From Cytobacillus firmus DS1 (GTDB lineage: Bacteria > Bacillota > Bacilli > Bacillales > Cytobacillaceae), in contig NZ_APVL01000015.1 in assembly GCF_000565285.1 (NCBI RefSeq), positions 1 through 64,000 on the forward strand: a stretch of DNA of 64,000 nucleotides, in the 5' to 3' direction. The notes beneath the pieces are model-generated. The model did no database searches and was not told where the DNA came from. It saw nothing but the letters and a program-made list of their open reading frames with translations. Position numbers and translations under genes: made by a program. Positions 49,828 to 58,462 of the stretch are shown here, one piece after another (position 1 is the stretch's first letter; every line of letters starts with the position of its first letter).

Positions 49828-49885
49828 ATGTTAAGGATATTTATATAAAGAATTAAATTGTAAAAAACGGGAAGGGAAAAAGTCT

Positions 49886-51028
49886 ATGGGAATCCTAGTT
49901 GTGGACGATAATCAAGCCAACTTATTTGTTATTCAGCATATATTGAAACGCGCCGGGTATAAAGAACATTTAACGTTTTCTTCTGCAAAGGATATGTTTC
50001 AGCATCTTCAGGGATATTCACCTTTTTCAGCCGATATAAAAGCAGACGTGATCCTGATGGATATTATGATGCCCGAGATGGATGGAATTGAAGCATGCCG
50101 GCAGCTTCAGCAGATTCCACATTTGAAGGATATCCCGGTGATTTTTGTAACTGCATTGGAGGACTCGAATAAAGTTGCAGAAGCTCTTGATGCGGGGGGG
50201 ACCGATTATGTAATGAAGCCCATTAATAAGACGGAACTGCTTGCCCGCATTCGTGCTGCCTTAAGGCTTAAATATGAAAAGGACTGGCATAAGGAGCAGG
50301 AAAATAAAATCAGGAATGAATTGGATTTATCCATGCAGGTACAAACCAGCATGCTGAGCGAACCGATTTATCATGAACATACATTGTTAAAGGCTTCCTA
50401 TCTGCCAGCCAATAAACTCGCAGGGGATATGTATTACTGGCACCAAATAGATGAACATCGCTATGCTGCCATACAGCTTGATATGATGGGCCACGGTATT
50501 TCAGCTTCCCTTGTATGCATGTTTATCTCATCTGTTCTCAGAGATGCCATCAGAACATGCAGTGATCCTGAATACGTCATGAACGAACTAAATCGGTGGA
50601 TGAATTCCCTAAACCAGCGCAATCAGCGAATTCCATATTATTTTACAGCTATTTACCTCGTTCTTAATAAAAAAGGCAGAACAATCGAGTATGTAAACGC
50701 CGGACATCCAGCCGGATATGCACTTGTAGACAAAGATGAAATGTACAGCTTATCAAGCAATATGTGTGCAGTGGGTTTTTTCGAAGATATTACGATACAA
50801 AAAGAAACTATTCCCTATACAGAGTCCATTCAGCTGCTCTTGTTTACAGACGGGGTGGAAGAAGCGGTAGAGCAGAATAATCTCAATCCCTGTGAGTATC
50901 TTCAGCACTTCGCATCCTTTCACTGGAATGCATCCAGAACAGCAGAGCCGATCGATATGATACTGACGAAGCAGCAGCAGGCCAGCGCTGATGATGATAT
51001 GTGTGTTGTTCTGATTCAGGCAGATTAG
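49886..51028 (+). CDS. rsbY: Response regulator with PP2C phosphatase domain (RsbY-like)
   Basis: 380 residues. A receiver domain (about 1-125: ILVVDDNQANLFVI, phospho-Asp in DVILMDIMMPEMDG, VTALED, DYVMKPI) is joined to a SpoIIE-type PP2C domain (about 165-380: LAGDMYYWHQID, QLDMMGHGISASLVCMFISS, YVNAGHPAGYAL, LLFTDGVEEAVEQ, DDDMCVVLI). In Bacillus cereus RsbY has this layout: phosphorylated by RsbK, it dephosphorylates RsbV and frees sigma-B. GGAAGGG lies 9 bases before the ATG. It is convergent with the RsbM- and RsbK-like genes. The symbol is by architecture and context. Confidence 0.85.
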   Translation: MGILVVDDNQANLFVIQHILKRAGYKEHLTFSSAKDMFQHLQGYSPFSADIKADVILMDIMMPEMDGIEACRQLQQIPHLKDIPVIFVTALEDSNKVAEALDAGGTDYVMKPINKTELLARIRAALRLKYEKDWHKEQENKIRNELDLSMQVQTSMLSEPIYHEHTLLKASYLPANKLAGDMYYWHQIDEHRYAAIQLDMMGHGISASLVCMFISSVLRDAIRTCSDPEYVMNELNRWMNSLNQRNQRIPYYFTAIYLVLNKKGRTIEYVNAGHPAGYALVDKDEMYSLSSNMCAVGFFEDITIQKETIPYTESIQLLLFTDGVEEAVEQNNLNPCEYLQHFASFHWNASRTAEPIDMILTKQQQASADDDMCVVLIQAD

Positions 51029-51058
51029 GAATGTATACATAATATTTTTTACAAAAAA

Positions 51059-51105
51059 AACAGAGTGCAGTCCCTCAAAAAAGGAGTCCGCACTCTGTTT
51101 TTATT
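51059..51105. terminator. Terminator between rsbY- and rsbM-like genes
   Basis: ACAGAGTGC-G and C-GCACTCTGT arms pair, with a T-rich tail on the plus strand and an A-run on the other side. It serves both convergent genes. Confidence 0.8.
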
Positions 51106-51106
51106 T

Positions 51107-51928
51107 TTAATGAGAAATCTTCCTGAAAATCTTTTCCTGCAGGTTGATTTCTTCAAATACAGGGTCCTCCATCCGCAGGGCTTCCTTGCTGCCAAGCCCC
51201 AGAAAACCTCCCATGCTGAGGCTTTCATTAAAAAGATTAAATACGTGGCTTTGCAGGTCAGTATTAAAATAGATCATCACATTGCGGCACATAATCACAT
51301 GAAATTCATTAAAGGAGCCATCAGTCACCAGATTATGCTGGGCAAAAACCATTCGATTAAGCAGGGATGCATTCAGATAAGCTGCTTCACAATCGGTTGT
51401 GTAGTATTCAGAAAAGGATTTTTTTCCGCCTGCCATAATGTAATTCTTTGTATAGAGCTGCATTTTTTGCAGAGGTATTATTCCGCTCTCTCCCTTTTTA
51501 AGTACCTTTTCATTGATGTCTGTGGCGTATATCTTCGTTCGTTCACCCAGCCCCTCTTCTTCCATCAAAATAGACATGGAGTAGGCCTCTTCCCCAGTCG
51601 AACAGCCTGCATGCCAAATTCTGATTTCCGGCAATTCTCTGAGCATCGGGATAACCTCATTTCGAAAAGCCTTAAAAAAAGCAGGGTCCCGGAACATTTC
51701 TGTAACATTGATTGAAAAATCGCTCAGTACCTTTTGCAGATACCCCTCATCATGGATAACCTTTTCCGTGAGGCTTGTTATGCTGGGCAGCCGATCCCTG
51801 CTAAGGCGATTTTGGATTCTCCTGGCAATTGATGAACGCATATATTGCCGGAAATCATAACCGGATAAACTATAAATGGCTTTTAAAAGCAATTCTATTT
51901 CTAATTCTTCCTTTTTCAATTCCTTCAA
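51107..51928 (-). CDS. rsbM: CheR-type methyltransferase (RsbM-like)
   Basis: A 273-residue CheR methyltransferase: N-terminal helical domain (YDFRQYMRSSIARRIQNRLSRD), then the SAM-binding domain with IRIWHAGCSTGEEAYSMSILM, IYATDINEKVLKKGESGIIP, HNLVTDGSFNEFHVIMCRNVMIYFN and GFLGLGSKEAL. No chemoreceptor, CheB or other chemotaxis gene is nearby. It lies 70 bp downstream of a hybrid kinase gene, as RsbM (a CheR-like enzyme that methylates RsbK and restrains sigma-B activity) does in B. cereus. No CheB-like methylesterase is encoded here, as expected for that system. Confidence 0.85.
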   Translation of the reverse strand: MKELKKEELEIELLLKAIYSLSGYDFRQYMRSSIARRIQNRLSRDRLPSITSLTEKVIHDEGYLQKVLSDFSINVTEMFRDPAFFKAFRNEVIPMLRELPEIRIWHAGCSTGEEAYSMSILMEEEGLGERTKIYATDINEKVLKKGESGIIPLQKMQLYTKNYIMAGGKKSFSEYYTTDCEAAYLNASLLNRMVFAQHNLVTDGSFNEFHVIMCRNVMIYFNTDLQSHVFNLFNESLSMGGFLGLGSKEALRMEDPVFEEINLQEKIFRKISH

Positions 51929-51998
51929 TCCTCAACTTTCGAGAACAAAATGATGTTGACGGTGTCCGTATGTTGTCCGGACTGGTCCTCCCTGTCAT

Positions 51999-54839
51999 CT
52001 ATGAAAGCCATACTCTCATTACTGACAGCAGCTGGTCCAGTTTTAAAGGCTTGCTGATATAATCTGTTGCACCCGCTTCCATGCACTTTTCCCTATCGCC
52101 TTTCATTGCTTTGGCAGTAAGGGCAATGATTGGAACACCCTGGTGCCTGTCCAGCCCGCGCAGCCTCTTCATGGTTTCATACCCATCCATAACCGGCATC
52201 ATAATATCCATCAGTACAATGTCAATCTGTTCTGTACCCATTATCAAATCGAGGCACTGCATCCCGTTTTCTGCTGTAAGGACATTCATGCCTTCTTTTT
52301 TCAAAGCATTTTTCAGCGCATAAATATTTCTGTGGTCATCATCTACAACAATGACTGTTTTGTCTTTAAGTTCCGTACCTGTATGCTGATGCTCTGCTTC
52401 AGCATCTTGTGTTTCAGCTGTCTCAGACACTTCCTGGACAGGTTCTGCGGTTACAGCAGCTTCTTCAAAAGCAAGCGAACCTGCGGCTATTTCAGGCATT
52501 CCGTTTGGCAGATTCGGGATAACGAGTGTAAACCGGCTTCCTTTTCCTTCTTCGCTCTCCACTTTGCAGATACCGCCGAGCAGCTGGGCAAATTCCTTGG
52601 AGATGGACAATCCCAGGCCCGTTCCGCCATATTTCCTCATCGTGGCGCCATCAGCCTGCTGGAAGGCTTCAAAAATCAGCTCCTGCTTCTCGGACGGAAT
52701 GCCAATACCTGTGTCGAGCACTGTAATTTTCAGCCAGTCATTTGTGTAGCTGGATAACGGCAAACCAAGGAAATCGCCTTTTAAAGCTTTTTCAAACGTG
52801 ACTGCTACTGAACCTTCTTCCGTAAACTTAAATGCATTTGAAAGGAGGTTTTTCACAATTTGCTGCAGACGCTGCTCATCGGTATTGAATACAGAAGGGA
52901 CTTCTTCCGAAGAGCTCACAGTAAATTCAAGATTTTTATGCTTTGCCACCTGTGTAAAATGCTGTTTCAGACGCTGCGACATTTCTCCCATATTGACTTC
53001 CTCAAAGCTGATTTCCAGTTTCCCTACCTCTACTTTTGAAAGGTCGAGAATATCGTTAATGAGGGCAAGTAAATCCTGTCCAGATGTATGTATAACCTTG
53101 GAAAACTCCTTCTGCTCCTCAGTAAGGATTTGATCCGGGTCTTCTGCCAGCATTTCTGATAAAAGCAGGATGCTGTTAAGAGGCGTGCGCAGCTCGTGGG
53201 ACATATTTGCCAGGAACTCTGACTTGTATTTTGAGCTTAAACCCAGCTGTTTTGCTTTTTCCTCCAGTTCTTCCTTGGCAGCCTGAAGTTCTTCTGATTT
53301 CATTTCAGCATCTCTGGAGCGCTCTTCAAGCTGCTCATTAATCATACGCAGCTCTTCGGATTGACTCTGCATTTCTTCAGATTGCGCCTGCAGCTCCTCA
53401 GATTGGGATTGCAGCTCTTCAGCCTGTGCCTGCAGTTCCTCTGTCTGGGCCTGGGATTCGGCCAGTAAGCGTTCAATCTCCATTCTTCCAGAAATATTCG
53501 TAATGGCTATTCCTAATGTTTCTATTACTTTTTCCAATAGTTTGATCTGGGCTTCAGTGAACGGCCTCAAACTCGCCAGTTCCACTACTGCCACTGCCTC
53601 GTCCTTTAGCATAACTGGAGCCATCATGATGCTTTTCGGCCTGACATCTCCCAAACCAGTTGATAAGACCTTGTAATCCTCAGGAACATCCTCGAGGAAG
53701 ATTGTTTTCTTATCCCTGACAGTTTGGCCTGCTAAACCTTCCCCCTCATAGAAAAAGTCTCTTCCTGCTTCATCCGCTCCATCTGCATAAGCAGCCTGCT
53801 TCTTAAATACAGGTTTGCTTCCGCTGTCATCTTTCACATAAATGACTCCAAGATCAGCTCCGGCGGCAGGTGCCAGCCTTGATATAAAATCATCTGCCAA
53901 ATTGGCTATAGTCACATGCTGGCTATAGATGCTTACTAATGCAGCAGACTGGCTTTGGATCCAGTTTTGCTCACTGATTTCAGCCGAATAGCGCTGTTCT
54001 TTTTTGTAATAATTCTCCAGTGAATCAGCCATAGAGTTGAAGGCTGTCGCGATTTCACCGATCTCATCTTTTGTTTCGATATCCAGCCTTGAAATGGAAG
54101 AAAGGTCTTGATAATCAATATCCTTAATTCCCTTTGTAATTAAGCTGATGCTTCTGCCTGTACTTCTAATCACCCAAACCGTCACTCCGACGATTAAAAT
54201 AATAGCTATTGCAACCGCAGCAACCAAAGTCGATACTAACTGACTATACGTTTCATTTGCACTTTCCAGGGAATCAGCCATGATTGATTCCTGATATTCT
54301 TTAAATTCAGCCAGCTTAACCAGAAGAGAGTTTCGATTTTCCCTTTCTTCCCTGTACAGATCTTCCAGGGAATCTAGATCTCCGCCTCCCATTAATCCGA
54401 TGAAGCTGTTTTGCATTTGGGCATATGATTCATATGCCTGTTCTACTTCCTTTAATAGCAGGCTCGATTTCTGTCTATTTAATTCATTTTCCAATTTCAA
54501 AATCCGGGTTTGTATCCCTTCATGGTTTGCCTCAATCAATTCAGCCGTCATGGCTGGATCTGCCGATTCTATGTCGGTGAGCACACTTAGCAGCTGCTGG
54601 TCAGTCTGGTAAAATAGCTGTCTGATCTCTGTAGCCTGATTTACCTTATAGTATCGATCCTCCACAATTTCCAGCATGTTTGCTTTCATTCCGTTTACCA
54701 TAGACAGAATGACAAACATCAGAATAAACAAAAAAAATACGGTTAAGCCCAATCCCAACATTTGCTTTCTTTTAAAGCTCACCTGTTCTCTCCTTCTTTC
54801 CCCCGATTTTTCTTCATCATTATTCTTGTGCATGTTCAC
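51999..54839 (-). CDS. rsbK: Hybrid sensor histidine kinase (RsbK-like)
   Basis: 946 residues. The order is TM1, an extracytoplasmic four-helix sensor (about 45-200), TM2, HAMP (about 225-285), GAF (about 300-450), a long coiled coil of QAQAEELQSQSEEL-type repeats (about 455-535), HisKA with SHELRTPLNSILLLSEM (about 548), HATPase with NLLSNAFKFTEEG, DTGIGIP, FEAFQQADGATMRKYGGTGLGLSI, and a C-terminal receiver with DIVLMDIMMPVMDGYETMKRLRG (Asp about 876). This is the layout of B. cereus RsbK, which activates sigma-B through RsbY. The coiled coil holds many Gln/Glu pairs of the kind methylated by CheR enzymes. A sigma-B-type promoter lies upstream. Confidence 0.88.
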   Translation of the reverse strand: MNMHKNNDEEKSGERRREQVSFKRKQMLGLGLTVFFLFILMFVILSMVNGMKANMLEIVEDRYYKVNQATEIRQLFYQTDQQLLSVLTDIESADPAMTAELIEANHEGIQTRILKLENELNRQKSSLLLKEVEQAYESYAQMQNSFIGLMGGGDLDSLEDLYREERENRNSLLVKLAEFKEYQESIMADSLESANETYSQLVSTLVAAVAIAIILIVGVTVWVIRSTGRSISLITKGIKDIDYQDLSSISRLDIETKDEIGEIATAFNSMADSLENYYKKEQRYSAEISEQNWIQSQSAALVSIYSQHVTIANLADDFISRLAPAAGADLGVIYVKDDSGSKPVFKKQAAYADGADEAGRDFFYEGEGLAGQTVRDKKTIFLEDVPEDYKVLSTGLGDVRPKSIMMAPVMLKDEAVAVVELASLRPFTEAQIKLLEKVIETLGIAITNISGRMEIERLLAESQAQTEELQAQAEELQSQSEELQAQSEEMQSQSEELRMINEQLEERSRDAEMKSEELQAAKEELEEKAKQLGLSSKYKSEFLANMSHELRTPLNSILLLSEMLAEDPDQILTEEQKEFSKVIHTSGQDLLALINDILDLSKVEVGKLEISFEEVNMGEMSQRLKQHFTQVAKHKNLEFTVSSSEEVPSVFNTDEQRLQQIVKNLLSNAFKFTEEGSVAVTFEKALKGDFLGLPLSSYTNDWLKITVLDTGIGIPSEKQELIFEAFQQADGATMRKYGGTGLGLSISKEFAQLLGGICKVESEEGKGSRFTLVIPNLPNGMPEIAAGSLAFEEAAVTAEPVQEVSETAETQDAEAEHQHTGTELKDKTVIVVDDDHRNIYALKNALKKEGMNVLTAENGMQCLDLIMGTEQIDIVLMDIMMPVMDGYETMKRLRGLDRHQGVPIIALTAKAMKGDREKCMEAGATDYISKPLKLDQLLSVMRVWLS

Positions 54840-54875
54840 GCTTTATGAGATTAAGGTTTTAATAGACCAGCTTCT

Positions 54876-54901
54876 TTACCCTTATTTGTTGGAGGTCAAA
54901 C
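54876..54901 (-). promoter_or_regulatory. Sigma-B-type promoter of the rsbK-rsbM operon
   Basis: On the minus strand GTTTGA (54896-54901), a 14-base spacer, GGGTAA (54876-54881). Spacing equals that of the promoter at 49802-49827. It is 36 bases upstream of the rsbK-like start. Confidence 0.7.
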
Positions 54902-54963
54902 CTGTATTTCTATTTTTTCGCCTTTTTTATATAAATTATTGTTTTTAGCCTAAGTATCCGCCC

Positions 54964-55150
54964 GTTGATTTCCACTGCAGGTACTCAGCAAACCCGCGGG
55001 GCGGGCGGTGAGCCTCCTCGATGCTGTGCGCCTGCGGGGTCTCACCTGTCCCGCTACTTGCAGGACTTTGAATAAGCTTCCTTGAGGAAACACCGCACGA
55101 AGAAATTCGATAGCATTTTCGAGGATCTCGCACCTTCCACTCCAATCAAC
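54964..55150. repeat. Repeat family B (Bacillus GTTGATT...AATCAAC element)
   Basis: A 187-bp element with imperfect terminal inverted repeats (GTTGATTTCCACTG ... CCACTCCAATCAAC) and internal GC-rich stems CCCGCGGGGCGGGCGGTGAG / CTCACCTGTCCCGC. It is a widespread intergenic element of bacilli in my recollection. About 60 bases in the right half (roughly 55067-55125, TTGAATAAGC to TTTTCGAGGA) do not fit the usual element and look like an insertion. Confidence 0.75.
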
Positions 55151-55187
55151 TCAGTGAAAAAAATAAGTTTTAAACATAACATAAAAA

Positions 55188-55213
55188 AAGAGGAAGGATT
55201 ACTCCTTCCCAAT
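55188..55213 (-). terminator. Terminator of the TPR-dynamin gene
   Basis: On the minus strand GGAAGGA-GTAA-TCCTTCC is followed by TCTTTTTTT. It begins 3 bases after the stop codon. Confidence 0.8.
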
Positions 55214-55215
55214 GT

Positions 55216-57963
55216 TTAACGATATTCCTTTACTTTTTCCCCTGCTGAAGTCATCCATTCAAACTGGCGGAGCTTCAGGTCAAATAGTGTCAGAGGATCC
55301 TGGTAAATCTCAGGATTTTTGCGCATATCGCTTAATGCTTCTTTATTTTCTGCAATGTTCGTATATGTCTCTTCAACTGTATGATTCAATACGTCAAACG
55401 GATTTCTGAAGAACATCTTAATATCCCGCTCAAGCGATTTCTCGAAGAGTTCGAATTGCTGCATGAATTTATCGGTGATGAATTCTGCGATTTCGCTATA
55501 GTCTTCATGCTCAATGAACTGTTTATATTTATTATGGAGCATGGTTTTATTTTGCTGAATTGCCCCAAGCAGTTTTCCTGCACTCTTGAGCAGGAATTGC
55601 GATGGCGAAAAGCGGTTTAGAATATTGGCCTTTTCAAGCTGAACACTCCCGCGCGTCATCCGGTCAGCGTCGCGGCGCCAGTCATCCAGGACTCTGAAAT
55701 CACAATCCAGCGCGATTTTCTCCTCGCCGTAAAGCTCATTGAAGCCTTGGCTCATTTCATCCAGATATGCCTGGCTGCTTCTGAACTCTCCTTCACTTTC
55801 CGCAATCCAATCCTGTATGGAAACATGAAACTCCGGCAAAACCGTATCTTCAATATATTGATGGACCCGATTATTCATTTCATCATTAAGCTCAGTATGG
55901 ATTTTTCCAAAATCACTGTCTTCTGTCACCATTTCTGAACAGTTTCGAAGAAGTTCCGGAATCTGCTTCTCAAGATCCGCTCTCATTTCATCTTTAATCT
56001 TGCTGTACGATCTTTTAATCGTCCGGACCTTCTCTTCTTCCATATCCATCAGCTGGTTCTTGGCACCCTTTAGTTTAGTCACCATCTCTTCGTTCCATTT
56101 AATCGTATCAATCAAGCTGTTTTCCATCTCAACACGTTTTTCAAGCAGGAATTTAATGGATTTTTTTATATAGTAAAGAACCTTTGCTGTACGCTCTTCT
56201 TTCCGGTTCCGCCCATCCATTATCGACTTGATAAAGACGGCTAAATCATTGAGCTGGCTTTCGCTTTCATAATAGGCGGAGAAAGCAAACACCTTTGCTT
56301 TTGGGAAATAGGTATGAACACGGGACTGAGTTTCATCAAGAAGCTCTATAGCATCCTGGCTGTCCGGAATCCGATCCATTTTACTGAGAAGGAAATGAAT
56401 AGGCAGTTCCGGAGCCTGTTCTCTCATTCTCACAGCAAGATCCAGCTCTTTATCTGTCAGAGGCGAATCAGCATTCAGGACAAACAGCATGCTGTCAGCA
56501 AAATGAAGATATTGGAACACACCATTTCGGAACTTGCTTTGACCCGCAAGACCTGGTGTATCGATGACAGCAAGTCTATTACTCTGTAAAAAGTTGAATG
56601 GCATCTTGCAGCGTATGAGCGTCTGCTGGCTTTTCTCTGCACTTTGCCTAAAATCCTCAAGATCAGAAATGCTTCTGACTTCCTCGTCCGTAATAGCATG
56701 GATTTCCGCTTCATTACTATCCTTGAACAGCACTGAAGCTGATGTAGAATCCCCCATCAGCTCTTCACCGAGAAGAGTGTTCACAAATGAGGATTTTCCA
56801 TTTGAAGCTGCACCGGCAATCAGCAAATGCCCGGAATCCAAATCAAGGAGCTCACGGACCATCCATTCAAATCGCTCACCCATCAGGACGCCTTTTTCCT
56901 TTGCCCATTTCATGATATTTTCGAAAAGCTTAAAGCTTTCCTCCAGTCCTTCCTGATAACGGACAGAACGGTTCACAAGACTCTCTGCTTCACTGACAGC
57001 AGAAGAATCGATATTGGATGGGAATATTTCGCTCCATGCCAGCACTGCCGATGCCGAAACAAGATAATGAGAAGGGGAAGCTATTTTCACCCAATTCGTT
57101 ATGTGATTTGGAATCAGATGGGATAAATCCCGGATTAAATGCTTGCCGCTGATCAGTTCAAGATAAGTTTCTTTGTAAAGCTCCGAAAGCACGCTCCATG
57201 TATGTGAGCGCCCCGGCTCCATATTCAGGAGAAGATGATTATATTCTTTCAGCCATAAGAAATACAGATCTGATGTCTTATAGCTATTCCACAGAGCCGC
57301 TGATAAATCTTCAAAGTGAGCCCGATCTGCACGGTATAACACCGAAAGCGCCTCACTGAAATAGTTCGGCTCCATTTTTGCTGTCCGCCCCTGTTCCACA
57401 TACGAATGAAGAACTTCAAACCATGATAGGGATTCCGTCCTGATTGCTTCATTGACAGCCAGCTCCACTGCATTTCCCCAATCACTGTGTTCTTCAAAGA
57501 ACCCTCGTGCCAGATCGGTCACATCCGGATAATCCGGATTTAGCCGGACTGCCTCTTTAATGGATTCAACAGCCAATTCAAGCTTGCCGCGCTGTATGTA
57601 AAGTGAAAACAGCTGGAGGAGCACTTCAGTCTTTAACACCTCTGAATCTGTTTCAATTGATTTATAAAAGTCCTCTGCATTTGAAAGCAGATCTAATTCA
57701 AAATAGGCATCAGCCATATTTTTCTGAGCCCACGGCCCCAATTCATTCGGTATGCTTTCCCATTTAAAAATGGCCGCTTCATAATCCTTGTTAAGGAAAT
57801 AGACTTCACCCTGGGCGAAGCGGATATTAGTTAAATCAGGCACCTCGTTCTGCTGCTCAGCCACATACATTTCACCCAAAACCCTGATCGGATGCACATT
57901 TTCATTAGATTCCATGAAGGTCTTATAAAAGGTTTTGCTGATTAGCTGCTTCTCTAAAGTCAT
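55216..57963 (-). CDS. TPR-repeat dynamin-family GTPase
   Basis: A 915-residue soluble protein. Residues 1-350 are helical with TPR-like units (FAQGEVYFLNKDYEAAIFKWESI, ADAYFELDLLSNAEDFYKSI, LFSLYIQRGKLELAVESIKEAVRLNPDYP). The dynamin GTPase follows: G1 LIAGAASNGKSSFVNTLLG (about 381), G3 AVIDTPGLAGQSKF (about 469), G4 FLLSKMDRIPDSQD (about 524). Residues 600-915 are helical and coiled-coil, the likely stalk, with no transmembrane segment. Bacterial dynamin-like proteins remodel or protect membranes, some during phage attack. It stands alone, flanked by repeats, with GGGGG before the start. Function unknown. Confidence 0.85.
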   Translation of the reverse strand: MTLEKQLISKTFYKTFMESNENVHPIRVLGEMYVAEQQNEVPDLTNIRFAQGEVYFLNKDYEAAIFKWESIPNELGPWAQKNMADAYFELDLLSNAEDFYKSIETDSEVLKTEVLLQLFSLYIQRGKLELAVESIKEAVRLNPDYPDVTDLARGFFEEHSDWGNAVELAVNEAIRTESLSWFEVLHSYVEQGRTAKMEPNYFSEALSVLYRADRAHFEDLSAALWNSYKTSDLYFLWLKEYNHLLLNMEPGRSHTWSVLSELYKETYLELISGKHLIRDLSHLIPNHITNWVKIASPSHYLVSASAVLAWSEIFPSNIDSSAVSEAESLVNRSVRYQEGLEESFKLFENIMKWAKEKGVLMGERFEWMVRELLDLDSGHLLIAGAASNGKSSFVNTLLGEELMGDSTSASVLFKDSNEAEIHAITDEEVRSISDLEDFRQSAEKSQQTLIRCKMPFNFLQSNRLAVIDTPGLAGQSKFRNGVFQYLHFADSMLFVLNADSPLTDKELDLAVRMREQAPELPIHFLLSKMDRIPDSQDAIELLDETQSRVHTYFPKAKVFAFSAYYESESQLNDLAVFIKSIMDGRNRKEERTAKVLYYIKKSIKFLLEKRVEMENSLIDTIKWNEEMVTKLKGAKNQLMDMEEEKVRTIKRSYSKIKDEMRADLEKQIPELLRNCSEMVTEDSDFGKIHTELNDEMNNRVHQYIEDTVLPEFHVSIQDWIAESEGEFRSSQAYLDEMSQGFNELYGEEKIALDCDFRVLDDWRRDADRMTRGSVQLEKANILNRFSPSQFLLKSAGKLLGAIQQNKTMLHNKYKQFIEHEDYSEIAEFITDKFMQQFELFEKSLERDIKMFFRNPFDVLNHTVEETYTNIAENKEALSDMRKNPEIYQDPLTLFDLKLRQFEWMTSAGEKVKEYR

Positions 57964-58080
57964 CTTGATCCCCCGCAGTGCTTTTTTTAAAAGTACGCCT
58001 AAAGGCGGCCCCTTCTAAAAGAATTTTATTGATCCAGCCGGCTGATTTCCTAATTTCATAGGGCTTTATCAGCATGCTTT

Positions 58081-58215
58081 ATAAGAAAAGCGGAAGGCGC
58101 CCGCCTATCGGCTTGCATAAGACGGTCCCTGTAAGAAGGTGTTTTTTCCTTCTGGAAGGGAGCGGCTTATGACCTCGAGCCGATGACGCCTGAAGCTAGA
58201 CAGTTATCTAACTTC
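58081..58215. repeat. Repeat family A, diverged full copy
   Basis: A 135-bp relative of 38279-38412: it starts AAGAAAAGCGGAAGGCGCC and ends GAAGCTAGACAGTTATC, with CCTATCGGCTTGCATAAGACG facing CGGCTTATGACCTCGAGCCG and a central TAAGAAGGTG/TCCTTCTGG stem. It lies upstream of the TPR-dynamin gene. Confidence 0.8.
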
Positions 58216-58414
58216 AGAATTTACCTTCTTATCTTTATAAAAAAACGCATAATACGCCAATTTTTCATCCTTTATCCTTATATTGTAGCAAAAATTTTTC
58301 TGCAAAAAATTTCATTTCTCTATCATTTTTGAAACATTGCTGTATTCCTGTGTAATATTTTTAATAGTTAGAATCAGCTTCTCTTTATTAATACCACCTC
58401 AAATCAAAATAAAA
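58216..58414. other. Intergenic stretch
   Basis: About 200 AT-rich bases between a repeat and the terminator of the MFS gene; I see nothing else. Confidence 0.5.
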
Positions 58415-58450
58415 ACTGGCAGACAGAAATATATATTCCTGTCTGCCAGT
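58415..58450 (-). terminator. Terminator after the second MFS gene
   Basis: ACTGGCAGACAG/CTGTCTGCCAGT, a perfect 12-bp stem around 12 bases; the minus-strand side ends in TTTTTATT. Confidence 0.87.
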
Positions 58451-58462
58451 ATTCATTCTTCA

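Noticed and set aside
51107-51928. Chemotaxis role for the CheR-type gene
   Set aside because: No chemoreceptor, CheA, CheB, CheD or flagellar genes are near; the partner is a hybrid kinase, which fits the RsbM role better.
54945-55145. 66-codon minus-strand open frame
   Set aside because: It lies entirely within the family-B repeat and has no ribosome site.
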